Below, one piece after another: positions 52,266-60,960 of a stretch of 64,000 nucleotides of DNA (position 1 is its first letter; the number at the start of each line of letters is the position of its first letter). The position numbers were made by a program, and so were the translations under genes. This stretch comes from Neobittarella massiliensis (ex Bilen et al. 2018) (GTDB lineage: Bacteria; Bacillota; Clostridia; Oscillospirales; Ruminococcaceae). The stretch is taken from NCBI RefSeq assembly GCF_900289145.1, contig NZ_OKQO01000004.1, positions 266,349 to 330,348 on the forward strand, in the 5' to 3' direction. The notes beneath the pieces are model-generated. The model searched no databases. It saw only the letters and a list, made by a program, of their open reading frames with translations, and was not told the DNA's origin.

Positions 52266-53564
52266 TTGAACGGACAGGACCTTGTTTCGCGCATGAAGCG
52301 GTTGAGTCAGGTCACCGACATAAAAGAGGTCACGCAGCTCAGCAGCGCTATATTCCCCGGGCCCCACTGCCCGCTCATGGGCGCCATGATGGCGGTGCGC
52401 GGCATCAAAGACAGCGTGCTGCTGGTAGTGGGTACCGACGAGTGCACCTACTACACCAAAAACACCACCATCAGCGGCAGCTCGTTCGGCGGCCTCGACG
52501 GGCGCTGTCTCTCGGTGGTGCTCGACAGCCACGACGTCACTTTTGGGTGCCGGGAAAAGCTGTACCGGGCCTTTGCCGAGCTGATGGAGGAGTACGCCCC
52601 CAAAGCGGTGTTCGTGGTCACCACCTGCGTAGTAGAAGTCATTGGCGACGATGTCGACTCGATGGCCCAACAGCTGGGCGAGCAGTACGGCATCCCGGTC
52701 ATGGCGGTGCACACCGAGCACTTTAAGACCGAGAACCACCTGCCCGGAGTACAGGATACTATCACCGCCTGCTTTGCCATGATGCGCCCACAGCCGGTGG
52801 GACAGACGGTCAATGTCATTGGCCAACGCCTGGGCGATTTCACTACCACCGAGCTCTACCGCGTGCTGCAGCAGGCCGGTGTGCCCATGGGGATGATGCT
52901 GCCCAGCGGCACCACCGTGGCCGAGATCGAGCGGGCCGCAGCGGCCCGGGTAAATCTGGTAGTCAACCCCATCGGTCTGCCGCTGGCCAAAAAAATGCAG
53001 CGGGCGTTTGGCACCCCCTATGTGCTGTTCGACAAGTATATCGACCCTGCACGCATCTACCGGCTATACGCCCAGTTGTTTGGCTATCTGCAGCTGCCCC
53101 TGCCGGCCGAGGTCGAAGACCTATACCGCCAGGCCTGCCGGGCAGTGGCCGGTGCCTCTGCCCACCTAGCGGGCGTCACCTACATCTACGGCAACACGCC
53201 GGTAGAGTGTTTTGAGCTTAACGCCTTTATGGTCAAACTGGGTATGCGGCCGCTGCTCATCCAGACCAGCGCCATTCCCGGGGAAGAAGACCCTGCCCGG
53301 CAGACCATATTAAAGCAATGTGACCCCTATGTCACCAAAACTGCCAACATCGCCCCGCTGCAATACGTGTACGACGTGCTGCAGCCCCACCTGTATCTGG
53401 GGCACGAATACGCCGAACGGCTGCGCAAAAAAAAGATCGAGATCGCCCACACCGATGTACTGTCCCCCATGCTGGGGCTAGAGGTCACCATAGCCGGGGT
53501 ACAGCAGCTGATCGATGCCAGCACCGCTGCCCGGCAGCTGCGTGAGGGGAGGGCCGCCGTATGA
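52266..53564 (+). CDS. NifD-like subunit of a nitrogenase-superfamily oxidoreductase
   Basis: 432 aa. TTG start with AAAGGAGGAA upstream. Three cysteines sit where NifD holds its P-cluster ligands: C35 (PGPHCPLMG), C60 (GTDECTYY), C121 (VTTCVVEVIGDDV), with NifD-like spacing. The region that carries the FeMo-co cysteine in NifD (LVHCYRSMNY) reads LVVNPIGLPL, so that ligand seems absent. Together this argues for a cluster like that of the dark-operative protochlorophyllide reductase family and against N2 fixation. The stop overlaps the next start (ATGA). Confidence 0.9.
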   Translation: MNGQDLVSRMKRLSQVTDIKEVTQLSSAIFPGPHCPLMGAMMAVRGIKDSVLLVVGTDECTYYTKNTTISGSSFGGLDGRCLSVVLDSHDVTFGCREKLYRAFAELMEEYAPKAVFVVTTCVVEVIGDDVDSMAQQLGEQYGIPVMAVHTEHFKTENHLPGVQDTITACFAMMRPQPVGQTVNVIGQRLGDFTTTELYRVLQQAGVPMGMMLPSGTTVAEIERAAAARVNLVVNPIGLPLAKKMQRAFGTPYVLFDKYIDPARIYRLYAQLFGYLQLPLPAEVEDLYRQACRAVAGASAHLAGVTYIYGNTPVECFELNAFMVKLGMRPLLIQTSAIPGEEDPARQTILKQCDPYVTKTANIAPLQYVYDVLQPHLYLGHEYAERLRKKKIEIAHTDVLSPMLGLEVTIAGVQQLIDASTAARQLREGRAAV

Positions 53565-54799
53565 GTCTGTGCAGATATCTGCCGGTCCCGTCTGACCGCA
53601 TGGCTGTCATGTGGACGCTGCTCACCGTGGGCGACGCGGTGGTGCTGGAATACGGCCCGGCGGGAACCACCCACTACTGCGTCAGTCTGTTTGGTGCCAT
53701 GGGCATCTCGCCCGACCAGTCACTCTTTACCACGCACATGAGCGAAGACGATGTCATCATGGGCGATGTCCGGCGTCTGGAAGAGGCCATCGTCGAGCTG
53801 GATAAGGGGTATCGCCCCAAGGTGATCTTTGTCATCGCCTCGGCGGTCACCGCGGTCATCGGCACCGATCTGGTCGGCGTTTGTAATTACATGCAGCAGC
53901 AGGTCGATGCCCGCCTCATCGCACTGGAAAACGGCGGTTTCAAGGGGGATTATACCGTCGGTCTGCGCCAGGTCTATCGTCTGCTGGTCAAACAGCTGGC
54001 GGGGCAAAAGCAGGGGCTGCTGCCTGGCCGTTACAATGTGCTGGGCGCCTCGGCCAGCAGTTACCGCATCCGCTCCGACCTCAGGGAGATAGAGGACCTG
54101 CTCTCGCGCTCCTTTGGTCTTTCCCGTCACACGGCTCTGGGGGTAGATACCAGCTTACAACAGCTGGCGGCTATGGGCGGCGCCCAGCTGAACATCGTGC
54201 TGCGAGCCGAGGCGCTCCCGGCTGCCGAGTGGCTCAAACAGCAGTTTGGCACCCCTTATGTCTACGGCGTCCCGTACGGCTATCAGGGAACTGAACAATG
54301 GCTCGAGCAGATCGCTTCCGTTTTGGGGCGGCCTGCCGCCCGATCAGTGCGCGACCAGCTGGGCCAGCGACAGAGCCAGGCAGCTACTTTCCGCATGTAT
54401 GCCACCATGTACCGCAACAGACCCCACCCCCCTGCTGCCGCCATCATCGGCGATTACGACCTGTTGCAGGGCCTGGCGGGCCTGTGCCGGGAGCTGGATA
54501 TCTGCCCAGACCTGCTCATCTGCCCGCACACCTTAAGGGATATTACCGACTGCGACCCCATCGTTCGCCACTTTGCCACCGAAAAAGAGCAGATAACCGC
54601 CCTGCGCCAGCTGCAGTACCATCTGGTATTTGGCGACGATGTATCGCTGCATCTGTGCGACCGCACCAACACTGGCCTCTGTGTCAGCTTTCCGCTGGTC
54701 AGTCATGTGCAGATCGCCGAGCACCTGCCTCTCATGGGCATTCGCGGCACCGACTACATCCTCGAGACGATCGACCGCTATTATCAAGTATTGGAGTGA
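53561..54799 (+). CDS. NifK-like subunit, cysteine-poor
   Basis: 412 aa, overlapping the D-like gene by 4 bp. The fold is recognised from YGPAGTTHY, IASAVTAVIGTDLVG and VYGVPYGYQGTEQWL. In NifK the corresponding motifs contain cluster cysteines (GSQGC, STTC). Here these positions read Thr36 and Ala. In BchB of protochlorophyllide reductase, Asp36 at the same place is the fourth ligand. C4, H38 or C40 could substitute. The usual first CxPxGA motif is lost with a shortened N-terminus. A three-Cys-plus-one cluster shared with the D-like subunit is my inference. Confidence 0.85.
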   Translation: MSLCRYLPVPSDRMAVMWTLLTVGDAVVLEYGPAGTTHYCVSLFGAMGISPDQSLFTTHMSEDDVIMGDVRRLEEAIVELDKGYRPKVIFVIASAVTAVIGTDLVGVCNYMQQQVDARLIALENGGFKGDYTVGLRQVYRLLVKQLAGQKQGLLPGRYNVLGASASSYRIRSDLREIEDLLSRSFGLSRHTALGVDTSLQQLAAMGGAQLNIVLRAEALPAAEWLKQQFGTPYVYGVPYGYQGTEQWLEQIASVLGRPAARSVRDQLGQRQSQAATFRMYATMYRNRPHPPAAAIIGDYDLLQGLAGLCRELDICPDLLICPHTLRDITDCDPIVRHFATEKEQITALRQLQYHLVFGDDVSLHLCDRTNTGLCVSFPLVSHVQIAEHLPLMGIRGTDYILETIDRYYQVLE

Positions 54800-54803
54800 T
54801 CGC

Positions 54804-55301
54804 ATGAAAGTGGCTGTATTCTATTCCACCCGTACTGGCAACACCCGTCGTCTGGCGCAGGGCATAGCCGACGAGCTGTCCGCCTACGCCCCCGCCCTGA
54901 TCGATCTGGCCCAGCTGCAGGGTCCACTGCCCGCCGCCGACTGCTACCTGGTGGGCTACTGGGTCGACCGGGGCCGCGCCGACGAGCGCGCCCAGCATTT
55001 TTTAAAACAGCTCACCGGCCAAAAAGTGGGCCTGTTTGGCACTTTGGGAGCATATCCTTACGGCCCGCACGCCCGGCATATCATGCAGGCGGCAGAGGAC
55101 TGCTTGTCCGACAGTTGCCTGCTGATGGGGCACTTTCTCTGTCAGGGGCCGGTCGACCCAGATCTGCTGCAGCGCATGGCCGCCGATAAGCCGATCGCGC
55201 CCCAGGCGAAGACCCGCCATACTATCGCCGCCACACATCCCAACCAGACCGATATCCAGTACGCCGCCTCCCTGTTTAAAGAGCGGTTGCAGCACCAGTA
55301 G
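54804..55301 (+). CDS. Flavodoxin (Flavodoxin_3 type) of the nitrogenase-like operon
   Basis: 165 aa. The ATG at 54804 is 4 bp after the K-like stop; the frame is open upstream within the K-like gene. The FMN phosphate loop is FYSTRTGNTRRLAQ (5-18). VGYWVDRGRADERAQ, VGLFGTLGAYPYGPHA and LCQGPVDPDLLQRM fit this flavodoxin family. It most likely donates electrons to the NifH-like protein. BilS-type proteins of gut bacteria belong to a similar group, so another flavodoxin-dependent reduction is possible. Confidence 0.88.
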   Translation: MKVAVFYSTRTGNTRRLAQGIADELSAYAPALIDLAQLQGPLPAADCYLVGYWVDRGRADERAQHFLKQLTGQKVGLFGTLGAYPYGPHARHIMQAAEDCLSDSCLLMGHFLCQGPVDPDLLQRMAADKPIAPQAKTRHTIAATHPNQTDIQYAASLFKERLQHQ

Positions 55302-55329
55302 GGCTGCCCGCACCTTTCTCCTTCCATAC

Positions 55330-55376
55330 AAAGACAGCTGCCCGCTGCAAATGTTGCGCAGGGGCAGCTGCCTTTT
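55330..55376 (+). terminator. Terminator of the nitrogenase-like operon
   Basis: CAGCTGCCC/GGGCAGCTG (55335-55343 with 55362-55370) with a further inner pairing, followed by CCTTTT. The T tract is short. Confidence 0.65.
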
Positions 55377-55821
55377 ATCGTGGGCAGCGTTTTGGCCGTC
55401 GGCCGCACCAACAGCTGACCTGGCATGCGACACACGTCAAACGGCAATATGCCACAAGAACAAAGCGTTTTTTTGTGGGTAGTCATGTTTTGTCGAAAGG
55501 GGGCTATCTTTTCAGACGCTGATTAGACTATAATAAAAGTCGAAACGGCGGCCGAGATGGGGGAGAAAGGCACATATGGGCGCTCCTCTTATGCTGCTGG
55601 CTGGTCAAGCTTCAAAAAGTCGAGTACAGACCTTATGGCTCCTGCTCAAAACACAGGGGATCAGTTGCTCTCATGATCGGCGTCACCCGCTCGTTTATCT
55701 CCAGAACACCGTGTATACGGGCTGTCGGCGACCGGTATCTGTACAATAAAAATAGGCTGTGAAAAACGCTGTAGTGCAGGGGAGAAGACCGCACAGCGAT
55801 GCTTTCTAAAAGAGGGCTTAT
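55377..55821. other. Long leader/intergenic region before the GGDEF gene
   Basis: TATAAT at 55529-55534 is a possible -10, but I see no good -35. It would leave a leader of about 280 nt. I find no c-di-GMP riboswitch core in it and no supported gene. Confidence 0.35.
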
Positions 55822-57090
55822 ATGAAACACAAAAAAGGGGCGCTCACCAGGTCGCTGCTGGCGCTCACCATCGCCCCACTGCTGGTTTTTGGCCTGGTGG
55901 TCACCATCGTCACCTCGCATCTCATCTACACTGGCCTGCGCGACGAGGTGCGGTACAGTCTCGACGTGCTGGTGCACGCCGCCTACCAGACCTATCAGCT
56001 CACCTACCCTGGTGATTTTGTGAGCGACGGCACCCGCGTCACCAAGGGAGGGCAGGACCTCTCTGCCCACGTGGAGCTGGTAGACCAGGTCAAAGCGGAT
56101 ACCGGCGCCGATGCGACGCTATTTTGGGGCGACAGGCGGTACCTCACCACCATCCGCGGGGCGGATGGGCAGCGGGCGGTGGGCACTCAGGCCGAGAAAG
56201 TGGTGTCCAGCACGGTCCTGCAGCAAAATAAAGACTATTTTTCCGACCGGGTGCTGGTCGATGGTACCGAGTATTTTGGCTACTACATGCCGGTACAAAA
56301 CACCGACGGCGCCACTGTGGGCATGCTGTTCGTGGGGCGCCCCCGCACCCAGGTGATGCAGCGGATCGACCGCAACATCCTGTTGGTCTGTGTGTCGGCG
56401 GTGGGCATCCTCACCATTGCGGTGGCAGTGTCCGGCTACTACAGCAAAAAATTGCTCTATTCGCTGGATAAAACGGAGCAGTTTTTGGGCGAGATCGCCG
56501 GCGGCGACCTCACTGCCCGCATCGACCCCTATCTGCTCGACCGCAAAGACGAGATCGGCGAGATGGGCCGGTTTGCCGTAGTGCTGCAAAACTCCATCAC
56601 CGATCTGGTAGGAAAAGATCCGCTCACCGGCCTGCACAACCGCCGCAGCTGCGACGTAGTGCTCGAGAGCCTCATGGCCGAAAATCACCGCAAGGGAAGC
56701 GTCTTTACTGCCGTCATGGGGGATATCGACCACTTCAAGTCGATAAACGACACCTTTGGCCACCAGGTGGGCGACCAGGTGTTGCGGCAGGTGGCCCAGC
56801 GGCTGACGGCGCATATCGAACATCTGGGCTTTGTATTTCGCTGGGGTGGGGAGGAGTTTTTGCTCATCTACGAGGATGCGGACTGCACCCAGACCTTAGA
56901 GCACCTGCGCCAGCTGCAACAGCAGGTGGCAGCCCCCATCTCCTGTGGCGGTCATCAGATATCGGTCACCATGACCTTTGGTCTCTCCTGCTGCACCGAG
57001 GGCAGTGCGGTGAACGAGATCATCAGCCGGGCCGACAAAAATCTCTATGTCGGCAAAAATCAGGGCCGTAACCAGATCGTATGGCAGTAA
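55822..57090 (+). CDS. Membrane diguanylate cyclase with Cache sensor
   Basis: 422 aa. An N-terminal helix (LLALTIAPLLVFGLVVTIV), a single-Cache-like extracellular domain (about 40-175, with FGYYMPVQNTDGATVGMLFVG), a second helix (ILLVCVSAVGILTIAVAVSG), HAMP (LGEIAGGDLTARI) and a C-terminal GGDEF. The active site reads RWGGEEFLL, and DPLTGLHNRR opens the domain, so it should make c-di-GMP. The RxxD inhibitory site before GGEEF is absent. The Cache domain senses a small extracellular ligand. Confidence 0.92.
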   Translation: MKHKKGALTRSLLALTIAPLLVFGLVVTIVTSHLIYTGLRDEVRYSLDVLVHAAYQTYQLTYPGDFVSDGTRVTKGGQDLSAHVELVDQVKADTGADATLFWGDRRYLTTIRGADGQRAVGTQAEKVVSSTVLQQNKDYFSDRVLVDGTEYFGYYMPVQNTDGATVGMLFVGRPRTQVMQRIDRNILLVCVSAVGILTIAVAVSGYYSKKLLYSLDKTEQFLGEIAGGDLTARIDPYLLDRKDEIGEMGRFAVVLQNSITDLVGKDPLTGLHNRRSCDVVLESLMAENHRKGSVFTAVMGDIDHFKSINDTFGHQVGDQVLRQVAQRLTAHIEHLGFVFRWGGEEFLLIYEDADCTQTLEHLRQLQQQVAAPISCGGHQISVTMTFGLSCCTEGSAVNEIISRADKNLYVGKNQGRNQIVWQ

Positions 57091-57098
57091 ATACAAAA

Positions 57099-57141
57099 CA
57101 CAAAAGAGCTCCCGGCGGTCACCGCCGGGAGCTCTTTTGTG
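57099..57141. terminator. Bidirectional terminator between convergent genes
   Basis: Perfect 43-nt palindrome: 21-nt arms with A4 and T4 runs. It serves the GGDEF and lipase-like genes. Confidence 0.85.
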
Positions 57142-57284
57142 CCCACATGTACCTACTTATTTACAAATGGTCCTTGTAGTATAGCTGGCTATTTTCCCGG
57201 CAAAATACGGTACATCGGGCAGCCAGCCGGTATATAAAAACACCCACACGGTTTGCACCATCGCTCTCTGTGTGCGCTCGGCCG

Positions 57285-58043
57285 TCAAAGCAGCCACAGC
57301 CCATGGGCGGACAGAGCAGAGTGGCCGCTCGCCTGCAGCTTTTCCTCGTAGGCGGTCAGCTGTGCGATATAGCTCTCGGGCCGGTGGGCGTCAATAGGGC
57401 TGTACAGCCCTCGGCGGCCGATGTTCAGCACCCGGTGCACATGGCGAAAGCCAAATAGGACCGGTGGCACGTGGGTCACGATATCGCTCAGGTTGCGCAC
57501 CGGGGTAAAGTGGACCCACCGGCGCCGCAGGTCCTGTCGCAGCCAAAAGCCCCAATATACCCGCGGACAGCCAAAACCGTAGCCGTAAAGTACCTCGCGC
57601 AGGTCCGGGCGCACCGCCCACACCCATTCGTGGGCCAAGGTGGCAATGGCCGCGCCGTGGCTGTAACCGATGAGCACGATCTTTTTTACAGCCGGATCGC
57701 GCACCTCGTGCTCGATGTGCGGTCGTATCGACTCCCACACCCGCAAAAAACCACGGTGGCAATACCAAAGCGCCCCACTGTCGCAGTGCAGCTTGGCGGG
57801 AAAGTCAAAATTGTTTACCCAGTCCTCTAGCCCGTTAGATTTTTCAAACATCAAATACAGCGTGCCACATTGGCGCTCGGTGGCGTAGCTGCCGGCGTTT
57901 TCCACCTGGTAGTATTTGGCGTACAGGCACTTTTCATAATAGTAGCGCAGCAGGTATTCGTCCTCCACAAAAATGCCCCCTCTCTGGCAGAGATATGCCG
58001 CCCGGCGCACCAGAGTCACAAGGCGCACACCATGTTTTTCCAT
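57285..58043 (-). CDS. Class 3 lipase-like alpha/beta hydrolase
   Basis: About 252 aa from ATG 58043. The frame is open to 58190 and the ribosome binding site is unclear, so the start is uncertain. WYCHRGFLRVWESI and the nucleophile elbow LIGYSHGAAIATLA (GxSxG) identify the lipase class 3 fold. YGFGCPRVYWG and the later LSDIVTHVPPVLFGFRHV would hold the catalytic Asp and His regions. No signal peptide is seen. The substrate (lipid or other ester) is unknown. Confidence 0.8.
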   Translation of the reverse strand: MEKHGVRLVTLVRRAAYLCQRGGIFVEDEYLLRYYYEKCLYAKYYQVENAGSYATERQCGTLYLMFEKSNGLEDWVNNFDFPAKLHCDSGALWYCHRGFLRVWESIRPHIEHEVRDPAVKKIVLIGYSHGAAIATLAHEWVWAVRPDLREVLYGYGFGCPRVYWGFWLRQDLRRRWVHFTPVRNLSDIVTHVPPVLFGFRHVHRVLNIGRRGLYSPIDAHRPESYIAQLTAYEEKLQASGHSALSAHGLWLL

Positions 58044-58192
58044 TTCGTCGTACTTTTGTACAGAAATGCCCGCCTTCTCTTGCCAATCCGGCAGTAAATG
58101 GGGTATGCTAAAGCTGTAAAAACAAATAGACCGGCCCGGTGCAAACCGCTTTATTGCCCCGCGCCGGCCCATCCATAAAAAGGGGGCCAATA

Positions 58193-59152
58193 ATGCGAAA
58201 CGATATTCGAAAAGTGGCGTTGGTCGGCACCGGCATGGTGGGCATGAGCTACGCCTATGCCCTGCTCAACCAGGCAGTGTGCGATGAGCTGGTGCTCATC
58301 GACTTAGACAAAAAGCGCGCCATGGGCGAGGCGATGGACCTCAATCATGGTCTGGCCTTCTCCGGCTCCAACATGAAGATCTATGCCGGCGAGTACCGCG
58401 ACTGTGCCGACGCCGACATCGTCGCCATCTGTGCCGGTGTGGCCCAAAAGCCGGGCGAGACCCGGCTGGACCTGCTCCAGCGTAACACCGAGGTGTTCCG
58501 CTCAGTCGTCGATCCGGTCATCGAGTCGGGCTTTGGCGGCATCTTTTTGGTGGCTACCAACCCGGTCGATATCATGACCCGCATCACCCACAAGCTGTCG
58601 GGCTTTCCCGCCGGCCGGGTACTCGGTACCGGCACCGCGCTGGATACCGCCCGTCTGCGCTACCTGCTGGGCGACTATTTCGAGGCCGACGCCCGCAATG
58701 TCCACGCCTATGTCATGGGCGAGCACGGCGATACTGAATTCGTGCCCTACAGTCAGGCCATGCTGGCCACCAAGCCCATCCTCGATATCTGCAGCGAGTC
58801 ATCCGGCCGCTACAAGCTGTCCGATCTCGACGACATCACCGAGGAGGTGCGCACCGCCGCCTACAAGATCATCGACGCCAAACGCGCCACCTACTACGGC
58901 ATCGGCATGGCCATGACCCGTATCACCAAGGCCATCTTTGGCAACGAGAACAGCGTGCTCACCGTGTCTGCCCGGCTCAACGGCCAGTACGGTGCCTCCG
59001 ACGTGTTCGTGGGCGTGCCCTGCTTTATCAATCGGGGCGGTGTCAAAAAGGTGCTCACTTTAAATCTGCTGCCCGAGGAGCTGGAAAAACTACAGGCCTC
59101 CTGCCAAACGCTGCAGCAGTCCTACGATCAGATCAAAGTCACCCATTTTTAG
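58193..59152 (+). CDS. ldh: L-lactate dehydrogenase
   Basis: 319 aa. AGGGGG precedes ATG 58193; the open frame runs 18 codons further upstream. The Rossmann motif is VGTGMVGMSYAY. ICAGVAQKPGETRLDLLQRN carries the substrate loop (shown as GVAQKPGETRLDL), VATNPVDI the coenzyme region, and MGEHGDTEF the catalytic His. The Gln in the specificity loop favours pyruvate/lactate over malate. It reoxidises NADH in fermentation. It is divergent from the lipase-like gene. Confidence 0.95.
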   Translation: MRNDIRKVALVGTGMVGMSYAYALLNQAVCDELVLIDLDKKRAMGEAMDLNHGLAFSGSNMKIYAGEYRDCADADIVAICAGVAQKPGETRLDLLQRNTEVFRSVVDPVIESGFGGIFLVATNPVDIMTRITHKLSGFPAGRVLGTGTALDTARLRYLLGDYFEADARNVHAYVMGEHGDTEFVPYSQAMLATKPILDICSESSGRYKLSDLDDITEEVRTAAYKIIDAKRATYYGIGMAMTRITKAIFGNENSVLTVSARLNGQYGASDVFVGVPCFINRGGVKKVLTLNLLPEELEKLQASCQTLQQSYDQIKVTHF

Positions 59153-59170
59153 ATATAGGTATAGCCGTTT

Positions 59171-59220
59171 AAAAAGCCGACCCGTGCGGGAAGTATAGCC
59201 GCCGAAAGGTCGGCTTTTTT
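59171..59220 (+). terminator. Terminator of ldh
   Basis: AAAAAGCCGACC/GGTCGGCTTTTT (12 bp) with a 25-nt loop and a T6 tract. Confidence 0.85.
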
Positions 59221-59327
59221 GCTGCCTGTACGGCGGTGCTGTCCGCTGCCGGGCATACAGTGTGCATCCACTGTGCGCCGGCCGGTGACAGCGCGCGGTG
59301 GCGGGCGCTATGTGGCCTCTGCAGCGC

Positions 59328-59356
59328 TTGACTTTGTCGCGGGGGGATACTACAAT
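59328..59356 (+). promoter_or_regulatory. Promoter of the glycyl-tRNA synthetase gene
   Basis: TTGACT (59328-59333), 17-bp spacer, TACAAT (59351-59356). The leader is about 150 nt. I looked for a T-box core in it and did not find one. Confidence 0.75.
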
Positions 59357-59509
59357 ACTCATATCGCGCGCTCTACCGCCGGCCCCCGCCGCGGCGAGCA
59401 CCTGCCCCGCCTGTAGCTGCCCGCAAATCGGGCGGTCGGTGCGGGTAGCAGCGGCAGATAAGGCCGCCGGCAGCCGGTCGGCGGCACTTAAAATTTTGGA
59501 GGTTTCGCA

Positions 59510-60889
59510 ATGCTTGCAAACAGTGAAAAGACCATGGACAAAGTCGTAGCGCTCTGTAAAAACCGCGGTTTCGTGTATCCGGGTTCCGAGATCTACGGCG
59601 GTCTCGCCAACACCTGGGACTACGGCCCGCTGGGCGTCGAGTTCAAAAACAACGTCAAGCGCGCCTGGTGGAAAAAGTTCGTGCAGGAGTGCCCCTACAA
59701 CGTGGGGCTGGATTCAGCCATCCTCATGAATCCGCAGACCTGGGTGGCCTCTGGCCATGTGGGCGGTTTTTCCGACCCGCTGATGGATTGCAAGGACTGC
59801 AAGACCCGCCATCGCGCCGACCAGCTCATCGAGGACCAGACCGGTGTGGCCCCCAACGGCTGGAGCGACGAACAGATGTCCCAGTACATCAAAGAAAACG
59901 GTGTCTGCTGCCCCAACTGCGGCGGCAAAAACTTTACCGATATCCGCAAATTCAATCTCATGTTCAAGACCTTTCAGGGCGTGACCGAAGACGCCAAAAA
60001 CGAGATCTATCTGCGGCCCGAGACCGCACAGGGCATCTTCGTCAACTTTGCCAACATCCAGCGCACCACCCGTAAAAAACTGCCTTTTGGCGTGGCGCAG
60101 GTGGGCAAATCCTTTAGAAACGAGATCACTCCCGGCAACTTCACCTTCCGCACCCGCGAGTTCGAGCAGATGGAGCTCGAGTTTTTCTGTGCCCCCGGCA
60201 CCGACCTGGAGTGGTTTGCCTACTGGAAAGACACCTGCAAAAACTGGCTGCTGTCGCTGGGTATCAAAGAGGAGAACATCAAGCTGCGCGACCACGACCC
60301 CGAGGAGCTCTCCCACTATTCCAAAGGGACGACCGACATCGAGTTCATGTTCCCGTTTGGCTGGGGCGAGCTGTGGGGCATAGCCGACCGCACCGACTTC
60401 GACCTCACCCAGCACCAAAACACCTCCGGCAAGAGCCTGGAGTACTTCGACCAGCAGACCGGCGAGCGCTTTGTCCCCTACGTGGTCGAGCCCTCGCTGG
60501 GCGCCGACCGCGTGGCGCTGGCCTTCCTGTGCGAGGCCTACGACGAGGAGCAGCTCGACGAGAAAGATACCCGCATCGTCATGCACCTGCACCCGGCGCT
60601 GGCGCCGTTTAAGGCCGCCGTGCTGCCGCTGTCTAAAAAGCTCAGCGAGCCCGCCGGCGAGGTGTACGCCCAGCTGGCCAAAAAGTTTATGGTCGACTAC
60701 GATGATGCCGGCTCTATCGGCAAGCGCTATCGCCGTCAGGACGAGATCGGCACGCCGTTTTGCATCACCTACGACTTCGAGTCGCAGGAGGACGGCTGTG
60801 TCACCGTACGCGACCGCGACACAATGGCCCAGGAGCGCATCGCTATCGCCGACCTGGATCGGTATATCGAGGAAAAGCTGGCTTTCTGA
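59510..60889 (+). CDS. glyS: Glycyl-tRNA synthetase, dimeric type
   Basis: 459 aa, alpha2 type (GlyQS). GGAGGTTTCG precedes the ATG. Class II motifs are visible: [21 protein letters not shown] at the N-terminus (shown as [17 protein letters not shown]), a zinc-like CKDC and CPNC pair, motif 2 [21 protein letters not shown] (shown as [17 protein letters not shown]), motif 3 [14 protein letters not shown], and a C-terminal anticodon-binding domain. It charges tRNA-Gly. Confidence 0.96.
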   Translation: MLANSEKTMDKVVALCKNRGFVYPGSEIYGGLANTWDYGPLGVEFKNNVKRAWWKKFVQECPYNVGLDSAILMNPQTWVASGHVGGFSDPLMDCKDCKTRHRADQLIEDQTGVAPNGWSDEQMSQYIKENGVCCPNCGGKNFTDIRKFNLMFKTFQGVTEDAKNEIYLRPETAQGIFVNFANIQRTTRKKLPFGVAQVGKSFRNEITPGNFTFRTREFEQMELEFFCAPGTDLEWFAYWKDTCKNWLLSLGIKEENIKLRDHDPEELSHYSKGTTDIEFMFPFGWGELWGIADRTDFDLTQHQNTSGKSLEYFDQQTGERFVPYVVEPSLGADRVALAFLCEAYDEEQLDEKDTRIVMHLHPALAPFKAAVLPLSKKLSEPAGEVYAQLAKKFMVDYDDAGSIGKRYRRQDEIGTPFCITYDFESQEDGCVTVRDRDTMAQERIAIADLDRYIEEKLAF

Positions 60890-60900
60890 TCTGGTCAGCT

Positions 60901-60934
60901 AAAAAGGCAGTCCCTTTAAGGGGCTGCCTTTTTA
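60901..60934. terminator. Terminator between glyS and the sigma gene
   Basis: AAAAAGGCAGTCCC/GGGGCTGCCTTTTT (one G-T pair), 5-nt loop. Usable from both strands. Confidence 0.85.
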
Positions 60935-60960
60935 TTGCGGAGGTCTAACCTAGCTGCCAC

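Noticed and set aside
48586..55301. Genuine nitrogen fixation locus
   Set aside because: No FeMo-co cysteine in the D-like subunit, cluster cysteines missing in the K-like subunit, and no nifB, nifE or nifN in the window.
55500..55821. c-di-GMP riboswitch before the GGDEF gene
   Set aside because: The conserved core and paired GGA/GCCUCC-type segments are not present.
59221..59509. Glycine T-box or riboswitch before glyS
   Set aside because: No AGGGTGG-type T-box core and no terminator hairpin; only a good promoter was found.
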